From CAYJGJ01 sp964367585 (lineage in GTDB: Bacteria > Bacillota > Clostridia > Peptostreptococcales > Anaerovoracaceae), in the NCBI GenBank assembly GCA_964367585.1, contig CAYIYH010000001.1, positions 496,001 to 560,000 of the forward strand: DNA of 64,000 nucleotides, read 5' to 3'. Under the pieces are notes generated by a model. It searched no databases. It had not been told where the DNA came from and was given only the letters and a program-made list of their open reading frames with translations. The position numbers were made by a program, and so were the translations under genes. Below are positions 18,390 to 26,140 of the stretch, piece after piece (the first letter of the stretch is position 1; each line of letters begins with the position of its first letter).

Positions 18390-19640
18390 TTATTGAAGTA
18401 ATTGAAGTACGCTTTGTGGAATTTGGTTAGCTTGTGCAAGCATTGCTTGAGAAGCTTGTACTAAGATGTTGTTCTTAGTGTATGCCATCATTTCCTTAGC
18501 CATGTCTACGTCTCTAATACGAGCTTCTGCAGCTGTCATGTTTTCAGTAGTTACGCCTAAGTTATTGATAGTGTGATTAAGTCTGTTTTGAAGTGCACCA
18601 AGAGATGCTCTTTGAGTAGATACTGTGTTGATAGCAGTTTTGATTGTGTCGATAGCGCCATTCGCAGATGCAACGTCACCGATACCGCCTGAAGCTACGC
18701 CGTCAGCATAGTTTCTGTCAGATAGTAATCCACCTAGTCCTAATGAAGCTGTTGTCATTGAACCAACTGTTACTGAGATAGTTTGGATAGCTGTATCACC
18801 AACTTGTAGTGTTAATGGTTCTCCAGTACCTGCAGCTTTACCTGTAACACCTTCTGTTGTAACGCTACCTCCAGCAACTGTAACTGTACCACCAGAGAAT
18901 GTTACACCCGTAACTTTAATTTGCTCCGCTCCTGCTACAGTTGACGTAAACGTTAAAGTATCTGTCGCAGCAGCAACATTGATTCCAGAAAGTGCATTAC
19001 CATCAGCATCTTCGAATGTTAATGCAGCAATCGCAGTTGCGCTTGCTGCACCAGTAGCATCAGCAGCGCCAGGTGTATATTCCGCGGTAAAAGCAGTTGC
19101 TTTACCATCCGCATCTGTAACGTTTAAAGTTACAGTTACAGGGTCAACTGAAGTTGCGACGCTTATCGCCCCTGTTGTGTAAACTTGAGCTGCCGCTATA
19201 ATTTCTGGAGAATTGTCTAAAGAACCGTCGAATATTTTTTGTCCATTGAAGTCTGTGTTGTTAGCGATTCTATCAGTTTCGTCTAATAATGAATCGAATT
19301 CAGCTTGTAAATTTTCACGGTCAACTGCGTCTTCGTAGATACCATTAGCTGATTGAGTAGCTAGTTCTACCATTCTGTTTAGCATAGAGTGAACTTCTGT
19401 AAGAGCTCCTTCTGCAGTTTGTACGAAAGATATACCATCTTCAGCATTCTTTTGAGCAGTTTCAAGACCTTTGATTTGCGCTCTCATTTTTTCAGAGATA
19501 GCAAGACCCGCAGCGTCGTCTCCTGCACGGTTGATTCTGTAACCAGATGATAATTTTTCTAAGTTAGATGATAAGTTGTTGTTGTTGATTCCTAGGTTTC
19601 TAAACGAATTTAGAGCCGTAATATTATGTTGTATTCTCAT
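18390..19640 (-). CDS. hag: Flagellin
   Basis: Filament subunit exported by the flagellar secretion system. The N-terminal D0/D1 region (MRIQHNITALNSFRNLG, SSGYRINRAGDDAAGLAISEKMR) and the C-terminal D1/D0 region (ARIRDVDMAKEMM, ending QIPQSVLQLLQ) are conserved; a variable Ala/Thr/Val-rich domain lies at about residues 165-310. The frame is open upstream to 19766, but the ATG at 19640 is the start: AAGGAGG precedes it by eight bases and family members begin there. That gives 416 residues. The leader is about 210 bases and structured. No other filament genes are adjacent. Confidence 0.97.
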   Translation of the reverse strand: MRIQHNITALNSFRNLGINNNNLSSNLEKLSSGYRINRAGDDAAGLAISEKMRAQIKGLETAQKNAEDGISFVQTAEGALTEVHSMLNRMVELATQSANGIYEDAVDRENLQAEFDSLLDETDRIANNTDFNGQKIFDGSLDNSPEIIAAAQVYTTGAISVATSVDPVTVTLNVTDADGKATAFTAEYTPGAADATGAASATAIAALTFEDADGNALSGINVAAATDTLTFTSTVAGAEQIKVTGVTFSGGTVTVAGGSVTTEGVTGKAAGTGEPLTLQVGDTAIQTISVTVGSMTTASLGLGGLLSDRNYADGVASGGIGDVASANGAIDTIKTAINTVSTQRASLGALQNRLNHTINNLGVTTENMTAAEARIRDVDMAKEMMAYTKNNILVQASQAMLAQANQIPQSVLQLLQ

Positions 19641-19666
19641 TGTGTTTCCCTCCTTGAGAAATTGCG

Positions 19667-19689
19667 ATTGAGACTTCCTATGTCTCAAT
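19667..19689 (-). promoter_or_regulatory. Hairpin in the flagellin leader with a GGA loop
   Basis: ATTGAGAC and GTCTCAAT form a perfect 8-bp stem; on the mRNA the seven-base loop is AUAGGAA. A GGA in a hairpin loop is what the regulator CsrA binds. A second GGA is in the ribosome site AAGGAGG 25 bases downstream. CsrA with FliW controls flagellin translation this way in Bacillus; here it is inferred. Confidence 0.5.
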
Positions 19690-19856
19690 ATGCCTATAAT
19701 TAAGTGCTTGCGTGATTGCCTACACTCGTTTTTATATACAGACGAGATTGTCCGTATATCTCCCACACCGGTAGTGGATCCGTGTCTACCGTATGCGTTT
19801 GCAGATATTTATCTGAAATTATACGAATACAATATCAAAAAATACCTACATAGATT
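19690..19856 (-). promoter_or_regulatory. Structured upstream part of the flagellin leader
   Basis: Several stems can form in the mRNA: CGGTAG with CTACCG, GAGAT with ATCTC, and CTCGT with ACGAG. An ACACGG/CCGGTGT pairing competes with the first stem. I could not match it to the c-di-GMP riboswitch cores. It may regulate or only stabilise the mRNA. Confidence 0.35.
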
Positions 19857-19883
19857 ATATCGACAGATTCTGATAATAGTTAA
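19857..19883 (-). promoter_or_regulatory. Sigma-28 (SigD)-type promoter of the flagellin gene
   Basis: TTAA (19880-19883), 15 bases, then GTCGATAT (19857-19864) on the minus strand. The consensus is TAAA-N15-GCCGATAA, so spacing is exact and most bases agree. The interval 19884-20003 holds no recognised feature. Confidence 0.65.
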
Positions 19884-20003
19884 GTGAATTTTAAATTTTT
19901 TTCTTTTTTTCATTCAATGCGGCATTTTGCAATAGCTATGTTACTATTTTTTGCATCTAAATTAAGTCATTGTTTTAATACTATTTTTTTATGGTATAAA
20001 TTA

Positions 20004-20837
20004 TTAAGTAATTATCAAAACTAAAAATGCTAATATATACTGATGTATTGGATAGTATATATAGAATAAATACTTATGCGAAAGCCCTTTTTGCCCATTA
20101 TACATCATAAAGAATGGAATCGCGAAAATCATACACCATTGCGTACCCACAAACATTTGATAAAAATTAAATGGCAAAAATGCTACAATGTCCACACCCG
20201 ACATAAGCCTTGTAGCTAATACCACAAGTGATAGTATCGCAAATAGAATAATTCTATTCTTAGTTTCATTTATATAGTACCAAGCAATTCCCAGCAAGAC
20301 GAATATCAGTGAATAATCTACTTCGAATAATGATGGAACAACTATGCGTAGAATTACACCTATTATTCCTTGATTCGGTTCTTCGTTCATATTTAAGGTA
20401 ATAAATGAAAATAATATAGAAGCGATGATAACAAAAATTGCAACATATATTTCCTTTTTTGACTTATTTTCACCTACATGCTTAATTTTATCTATACATA
20501 TCACATATAAGGCCACATACATAAATGTCGGCAGTATATTGCCAAAGCTAGTGCCGTTATCTAAAATCCCCTCTATAATTATATTTGAAATCGTGATTAA
20601 TCCACCTGCCAGGTACAACCTGAAAGCAAATTGCAGTTTACTGCGAGTATGACGAAGTCCTTCTACTATCAAAAACAAGAAAAGTGGAGCAGAAATTCTT
20701 CCTATAATTCTAAATATCAGATATTGCTCATATGTCATCGGAAAACCAAGCGCTGCAATATGGTCTATGGTCATAGTTGCGACAGCGATTAGCTTTATTC
20801 CGAATGCATCCAATTCTATTTTATGTGAGGCTATCAT
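20004..20837 (-). CDS. TraX family membrane protein
   Basis: Polytopic membrane protein with about eight hydrophobic segments. The N-terminal signature FGIKLIAVATMTIDHIAALGF, followed by RIIGRISAPLFLFLIVEGLRHT, is typical of the TraX family, first known as the acetylase of F pilin but widespread in Firmicutes with unknown roles. The ATG at 20837 was chosen over 20879 because AGGAGAGG lies just before it. It begins one base after the RND pump stop, so it is the last gene of the tetR-adaptor-pump operon. Whether it modifies a cell-surface polymer cannot be told. Confidence 0.85.
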   Translation of the reverse strand: MIASHKIELDAFGIKLIAVATMTIDHIAALGFPMTYEQYLIFRIIGRISAPLFLFLIVEGLRHTRSKLQFAFRLYLAGGLITISNIIIEGILDNGTSFGNILPTFMYVALYVICIDKIKHVGENKSKKEIYVAIFVIIASILFSFITLNMNEEPNQGIIGVILRIVVPSLFEVDYSLIFVLLGIAWYYINETKNRIILFAILSLVVLATRLMSGVDIVAFLPFNFYQMFVGTQWCMIFAIPFFMMYNGQKGLSHKYLFYIYYPIHQYILAFLVLIIT

Positions 20838-20838
20838 T

Positions 20839-23800
20839 CTATCCTCTCCTATACATATAAGAGAATAGTGTAGGCACAACGACCATAGTCAATAGTGTAG
20901 AAAAAAGCAAGCCAAAGAGTAACACGGAAGCCATCGGCGCTATCATCGCATCACCTGAGAGTATCAATGGAACTAATCCGATACACGTCGTCAAGCTTGA
21001 CATAAATATAGGTCTATATCTTTCGTCCACGGCACGTATGCAGGCTTCATTAATATCTAAGCCTTTTTGACAGTTTTCTTTCATCACTTCCACCAAGAGT
21101 ATACCATTGTTTACAACTATTCCAAAGAGGCTCACGAGACCAAGTATAGCCATTACCTGGATATCCATGTCGAATAGCTTTAGTCCCAATCCGCAGCCGA
21201 TTAAACTTAGGGGAATTGTAGCAAGAACAATGCTTGCCATCTTATGCTTTCTGAATTGTGTATATAAAATCATGTATATTATAAAGATAGCAATAATTGC
21301 GTAAAACCCTAAGTCGGCAATTAAATCCATCATGTTCTTTACTTCGCCATGTCCCGATATCTCTATCCCCTCCATGTCTAAGTCGTCTAGTAGGACATTT
21401 TCCAATTCATTTTCGATAGAAAGCGAACTATACGTAGGCAAAATATCGCTTAGAACGTATACAAAGTTCTCTCCATTATAATGTTCTATCAGCGGAATAG
21501 ATGGAACGATTGATATGTCTGATATTTGGCTTAAAGATACTTTTGTGTCAGATACACTTCCAACAATAAGTAGATCGTTTAGGTCGTCCAAAGATTCTAT
21601 ATTAGATTTGAGAATAATATCCATGTTTGAGCCGCCACCCTGATAAACTCCTGCCTTGCCACCCATCAGTGATGTGTTCATTTGTTTCAATACATCGTAT
21701 TTTGACAATCCGTATGAAGAAAGTACATCGCTGTCCAAATCTACCTCGTAGTCGTACTGCGATTCCACTATTGTGTTTCGAACGTTTTCTGTTCCTTCTA
21801 TTTCACTTAATGCAAGTGTCATCTCTTCTGCTACTTCTTGCACTCTTTGTGGATCTCCGCTAACCGAAAATGCAATCTTTGCTTCCGATGGCATCGAGTA
21901 TTCTAAGTTCTTTACATATATACTTGCGCCACTAACGCTTTGATCTAATTTTGCTTGCAGGTGTCGCGCGACTTCCGCAAGATCTCCAAATTCGTCGTTT
22001 AAAGTATCCTCGTCTAATTGCAACATGTACTGACCTACATTAGGGGCTGTTGTCATCGTAGGGATAGTCAAGAAGAAACTAGGCAAACCCTTGCCTATAG
22101 AGTAAGTATAATTAACAACTAGTTCATCATCGTCTAGTACTTCATTTATTTGTTCCTCGACACTTTCTGATGACTGCAAAGACATTCCTTCGCCTTCAAA
22201 GTTAATGTACACTACAGGCTTGCTTGCTACAGGGAAAAATTGCAAGCCGAGCGTAGATGCCAACAAAACAGATACTCCAAGAATGCAAAAAGATAATACA
22301 ATGACTATTAGTTTGTGGTTTAAACTAATGGCAAGTAGTTTATCTATGAAAATTTTATATTTTGATACTTTTTTTAACTTTTTGGAACTTTCTGGTTCGA
22401 AGTACATATACGCCAAGATTGGCGTTATTATCATAGAAACAAGATAGCTTGCGACTAACGAAGCGATTACTACTGTGGGTATTGTTCCTGCAATGCGGCC
22501 TACCACACCCGGAACAAAATAAATAGTCGAAAATGTTACTACAGTCGTAAGTGTACTTGAGAATATAGGTGCGGCATTTTGCTTTATCGAGAGTATGATG
22601 CTTTCCCTTTTATCCAGTCCGTTGTTCAAATGTTGCTGTATTGCCTCGCTCATTACTATGGCATTGTCTACGAGTATTCCAAGCGAAACTATTAATGCCG
22701 CTATGGAAATAAATTGAAACTCTATCTCCATAATAAACATTACTATGAATGTAGATAAAATACTTAAAGGCAACGCAACAGATATAACTATCGCATTTTT
22801 TAGCCTAACTCCTATCATAACTACTATGATGATTAGTATTATGCTTTGTATCAAATTAGAAACAAATGAATTAACCGAGTCTTCTATATCCTGAGGAGCA
22901 TACATGGCTTCATGAAATATCAAATCGTCGGGCAATTGTGATTTAGATTCTCCTATTGCCTCTCTTAAGTCTTTACCTACAATTACAGCATTTTCACCTT
23001 CAACTAGCGTGCCTGTTAGAAGTATTGCATTATTACCATCTTGATAGTAAGCATAGTCACCTTCTTCATCGATGCATATATCTGCAATGTCTTTAAGCTT
23101 AACAAAACTTAAAGACGAACTCGAACCCGAAACTACGGTGTTTTCAATATCTTTGAGCGTTTCAAATATTGCGGGTGCAGTTACGCTAATTGTGGTATCT
23201 TCGTATTCGATACTCCCTGTAGGGATGGATAGATTTTGAGCTAATAACAGTTGCAAGACATTTTCTATAGAGATACCATAAGTTTTCATTTTAGAGTTGT
23301 CGACTTCAATTACAACTTCGCGCTGTTTTTCGCCGTCAATTGTGACCGTATCGATTCCTTCAACTTCTAAGATTGTTTCTTGTACGTTTTTTGCATATTC
23401 TACTAATTCTTTGTCGCTATAATTTTCTCCCGATAGACTAATAATAAATTGGTTATTAGGCACGACTTCTGTGTCTATAACACTTTTTTCTGCGAGATCA
23501 GGGAGTTTTTCGTTAGATTTTTCTATTGCATTGTACAATTCATCGCTTACTTCATCTATTGTATATTCCATATCGTACATTATGACAATCAAACTAGCAC
23601 TGTTTAAGCTAGAGCTCGTATAATAATCGATATTGTCTAACTTATCCACTTCGGTTTCAATAATATCTGTAACATTCTTTTCTACTTCCGACGGGCTTGC
23701 ACCTGGATAAACAGTAGTTATTACGGCTGCTGCAACACTTGTGTCCGGGTTTTCCTGCTTAGGGATCATATAGTAACTATACATTCCAGCCACCGCCACG

Positions 23801-23865
23801 AAAAATGCTATTGCTAAAATTATATTCTTTTTGTTTATCAAAAAGTCTACAAATTTACTAATCAT
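20839..23865 (-). CDS. RND family efflux transporter permease
   Basis: Large proton-driven exporter of 1008 residues with the AcrB/SwrC layout: one N-terminal helix, a large extracytoplasmic loop, six helices, a second loop and six more helices. The TM4 region reads GILVDNAIVMSEAI; AcrB has two Asp there and this protein has Asp-Asn. FFPVASKP in the second loop and GIVVNNGILLVEVM in TM10 are also typical. It overlaps the adaptor gene by eight bases. No outer-membrane channel gene is nearby, as expected for a single-membrane cell like SwrC (YerP) of Bacillus. The substrate is unknown. Confidence 0.93.
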   Translation of the reverse strand: MISKFVDFLINKKNIILAIAFFVAVAGMYSYYMIPKQENPDTSVAAAVITTVYPGASPSEVEKNVTDIIETEVDKLDNIDYYTSSSLNSASLIVIMYDMEYTIDEVSDELYNAIEKSNEKLPDLAEKSVIDTEVVPNNQFIISLSGENYSDKELVEYAKNVQETILEVEGIDTVTIDGEKQREVVIEVDNSKMKTYGISIENVLQLLLAQNLSIPTGSIEYEDTTISVTAPAIFETLKDIENTVVSGSSSSLSFVKLKDIADICIDEEGDYAYYQDGNNAILLTGTLVEGENAVIVGKDLREAIGESKSQLPDDLIFHEAMYAPQDIEDSVNSFVSNLIQSIILIIIVVMIGVRLKNAIVISVALPLSILSTFIVMFIMEIEFQFISIAALIVSLGILVDNAIVMSEAIQQHLNNGLDKRESIILSIKQNAAPIFSSTLTTVVTFSTIYFVPGVVGRIAGTIPTVVIASLVASYLVSMIITPILAYMYFEPESSKKLKKVSKYKIFIDKLLAISLNHKLIVIVLSFCILGVSVLLASTLGLQFFPVASKPVVYINFEGEGMSLQSSESVEEQINEVLDDDELVVNYTYSIGKGLPSFFLTIPTMTTAPNVGQYMLQLDEDTLNDEFGDLAEVARHLQAKLDQSVSGASIYVKNLEYSMPSEAKIAFSVSGDPQRVQEVAEEMTLALSEIEGTENVRNTIVESQYDYEVDLDSDVLSSYGLSKYDVLKQMNTSLMGGKAGVYQGGGSNMDIILKSNIESLDDLNDLLIVGSVSDTKVSLSQISDISIVPSIPLIEHYNGENFVYVLSDILPTYSSLSIENELENVLLDDLDMEGIEISGHGEVKNMMDLIADLGFYAIIAIFIIYMILYTQFRKHKMASIVLATIPLSLIGCGLGLKLFDMDIQVMAILGLVSLFGIVVNNGILLVEVMKENCQKGLDINEACIRAVDERYRPIFMSSLTTCIGLVPLILSGDAMIAPMASVLLFGLLFSTLLTMVVVPTLFSYMYRRG

Positions 23866-25390
23866 TATTATTCACCAGCACCTTATAACCGCTTTTTATG
23901 TTCTTCATTCCTTTTACTATCACTTCTTCTCCTGGGTTCAATCCGAGGATTTTTACTTTATTGTTGCTAATGTTTCCTATAGTAACATCACGCCTGACTG
24001 CGCGTCCGTCTTCTACTATGAACACGTAGTCTTCTCCATCATTTAATATTGCATTGATAGGTAGTAAGACCTCCATAGATTCTCCAACAAATAATTGCAC
24101 GTCTACCAGCTCGCCAATTTGGAAGTTGTCGCCCTTTGTATTAATCAAGACATCGGTTGTATATGTACGACTAGTTTCGTCAGGGATCAAGTCTATCTCC
24201 GTTACTTCTCCTGTATATATTTCTTCACCTAATGTAATAGTCGCATGATTAGATAATTCTACTTTTTCTATGTCACTGCTAGAAACTCCAAATTCCGCAA
24301 TCATGCTTGTAGTTCCCACAACCAGTACGGGTTCAAGTGGTGTAGCGACTTCTCCTTCTTTGGATAATATCGTCAAGACTGTGCCATTATTTTTTGCATA
24401 ATAGTTTAAATCTTCCTTTGCTTCCAAAGAATTTTCGTATGCTCTGACAGATGCCTCATGGGCATTCTTGGAATTATCGTATGCAATTTGGTCAGTTCTC
24501 ACATCGCCTTCTGCTGCAGCAAGTTCTATTTCCATGTCCGCAACTTTGGCCTCATAAGGTATACGTGTCGCCTCGTAATTGGAATTCGCAACTACTAATG
24601 CGGCTTCCTTGCCTGCTCTATTTTCTGAAATGATTGTGTTCTGAACCACCTGCTCTTGTGAAGTTACTAGATTCTGAGCATCGTTTTTCTCGTCGGTAGC
24701 AATTGCTAAATCGCTTCTAGCATCCGCCAAATCGGCTTGCAAATCCAAATCACCCGGATTAGCAGCTACTTCAGCTTCTAAGGAATTGACTCTTTGCTGT
24801 ACTGCTACCTCGCTCTGTGTTTTTGTTTGCAGATCACTTTCGTAATCGCTAAGTTTATCTTCTTCTATTTTTATTTTCGCATTTGCATCGTCTAAATCGC
24901 TTTGAGCATTGTTTTTTGCAACCAACGCGGTGTCATGCTCGCTCTTTAATCGTTGATATTCGGTGTCATTACTTTGTTCTGTAATTAGCCTATCGTAACG
25001 CATTTGCGATAATTGCAAAGATTCTTCCGCCTCGATCATGGTTGATTCGGCAGCATCCATATTGTTTTTGGCAGTATCTACTTGTGTCTGAGCATTGTCG
25101 TCTTCAACAGTTACTAGCAATTGACCCTTAGTTACGATTTCACCTTGCTCTACATGTATTTTTTCAATCGTTGCAATTGTAGGGAACATTACATTTTCTG
25201 TGTCCTGATTTTTTACTACAGCTGCATATTCAAGCGTATCCTCAGAATTCTCAGGGATTACAGTGATAGTTTCGACTGTATATGTTTTTTCTTCAGTATC
25301 TATTTCTTCACCACTGCCAAAAAACATCAAAACTACTACGATCACAGATACTAGTGCAATTGCCACACCTATCAGTATTTTCTTATTCAT
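23858..25390 (-). CDS. RND-type membrane fusion (adaptor) protein
   Basis: HlyD/AcrA-like adaptor of 510 residues. Residues 7-27 form the N-terminal membrane anchor. A lipoyl-like half-motif (ATIEKIHVEQGEIVTKGQLLVTVED, about 73-97, read in pieces) leads to a long coiled-coil hairpin from about 100 to 310, then the second lipoyl half (NNGTVLTILSKEGEVATPLEP), a beta-barrel and a membrane-proximal domain. The coiled coil is unusually long, as in adaptors that span a thick envelope. The stop overlaps the pump start. Regulated with the pump by the upstream TetR gene. Confidence 0.92.
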   Translation of the reverse strand: MNKKILIGVAIALVSVIVVVLMFFGSGEEIDTEEKTYTVETITVIPENSEDTLEYAAVVKNQDTENVMFPTIATIEKIHVEQGEIVTKGQLLVTVEDDNAQTQVDTAKNNMDAAESTMIEAEESLQLSQMRYDRLITEQSNDTEYQRLKSEHDTALVAKNNAQSDLDDANAKIKIEEDKLSDYESDLQTKTQSEVAVQQRVNSLEAEVAANPGDLDLQADLADARSDLAIATDEKNDAQNLVTSQEQVVQNTIISENRAGKEAALVVANSNYEATRIPYEAKVADMEIELAAAEGDVRTDQIAYDNSKNAHEASVRAYENSLEAKEDLNYYAKNNGTVLTILSKEGEVATPLEPVLVVGTTSMIAEFGVSSSDIEKVELSNHATITLGEEIYTGEVTEIDLIPDETSRTYTTDVLINTKGDNFQIGELVDVQLFVGESMEVLLPINAILNDGEDYVFIVEDGRAVRRDVTIGNISNNKVKILGLNPGEEVIVKGMKNIKSGYKVLVNNND

Positions 25391-25399
25391 AATATTCCT

Positions 25400-26023
25400 C
25401 TATTCTTCTGAAAAGTTCGAGATGATATTAAGTATTGTTTTATGAGTGCTTTGCACATAAAACTCGCTTACAGTTTTAAATTCTGCCTCGCCCAAGTCAA
25501 CACCTTCTATCAGCAAGTATGTAATTCCACTTACTATGCTATTGATGTGTGCCCTGAGTAAAATTCTTTGCCTTTTGCTGCCGCTTGTATTATTAACCCA
25601 CAAAGATTCTATCCATACTGTAAGCATATTTTTCACATAATCGTCTTTTAGTAGGACAGGTGCTAAAGTTGGGTATTGCTTTATTACTTTGTGGCTCTCG
25701 CTTGTCACGTTTACTATGATTTCAAAAAAATCGTTACTTCTAATAATATCGTCTGATAAGTTCAGCCTCTCATACTTATTCAACGAGAAAATACCTTGTG
25801 AATTCCGAACCAGAATGTTTTCTACTCTTTCAAATAAAGGTCCGATGATTGTATCGATCAACGCTTGTTTGTCATTGAAGTATCGATATAGATTGCCTAC
25901 TGTGATGCCTGCTTTTTTTGCAACAGTCCGCATATCCATATTGGTAATGCCTTTTTCTTGCATTACCTCGATCGCTGCGTTTATAATCGCTTCCTTTTTA
26001 TGTTCTTTTAAAAATTGCGCCAT
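25400..26023 (-). CDS. TetR/AcrR family transcriptional regulator
   Basis: A 207-residue repressor. The helix-turn-helix is at residues 12-55 (AIINAAIEVMQEKGI, then VAKKAGITVGNLYRYFNDKQALI), followed by a helical ligand domain without a family I can name. It is first in the operon with the adaptor, pump and TraX genes, so local autoregulation in response to the pump substrate is likely. The gene begins at an ATG after AGGAGT. A candidate operator lies just upstream of its promoter. Confidence 0.92.
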   Translation of the reverse strand: MAQFLKEHKKEAIINAAIEVMQEKGITNMDMRTVAKKAGITVGNLYRYFNDKQALIDTIIGPLFERVENILVRNSQGIFSLNKYERLNLSDDIIRSNDFFEIIVNVTSESHKVIKQYPTLAPVLLKDDYVKNMLTVWIESLWVNNTSGSKRQRILLRAHINSIVSGITYLLIEGVDLGEAEFKTVSEFYVQSTHKTILNIISNFSEE

Positions 26024-26048
26024 AATAATAAACTCCTGTTCATTTATA

Positions 26049-26076
26049 ATTTTAGCATAATTTTTGAAAATGTCAA
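26049..26076 (-). promoter_or_regulatory. Promoter of the tetR-efflux operon
   Basis: TTGACA (26071-26076) and TAAAAT (26049-26054) with 16 bases between, plus a TGC before the -10 that makes an extended -10. A housekeeping promoter. Confidence 0.75.
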
Positions 26077-26077
26077 A

Positions 26078-26102
26078 TTTATATTTACTTTACTAATATA
26101 AA
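26078..26102. promoter_or_regulatory. Candidate TetR operator
   Basis: Inverted repeat TTTATATT, nine bases, AATATAAA directly upstream of the -35 box of the tetR promoter. Symmetry and position suggest an operator, but the arms are AT-rich and could be chance. Confidence 0.35.
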
Positions 26103-26140
26103 TAAGTTTCAACTAGCTTGCAGCTTATGTTAATGTAAGT

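Noticed and set aside
19690..19856. c-di-GMP riboswitch in the flagellin leader
   Set aside because: Such switches are common there in clostridia, but neither the GCAAACC/GAAA core nor other conserved bases were found.
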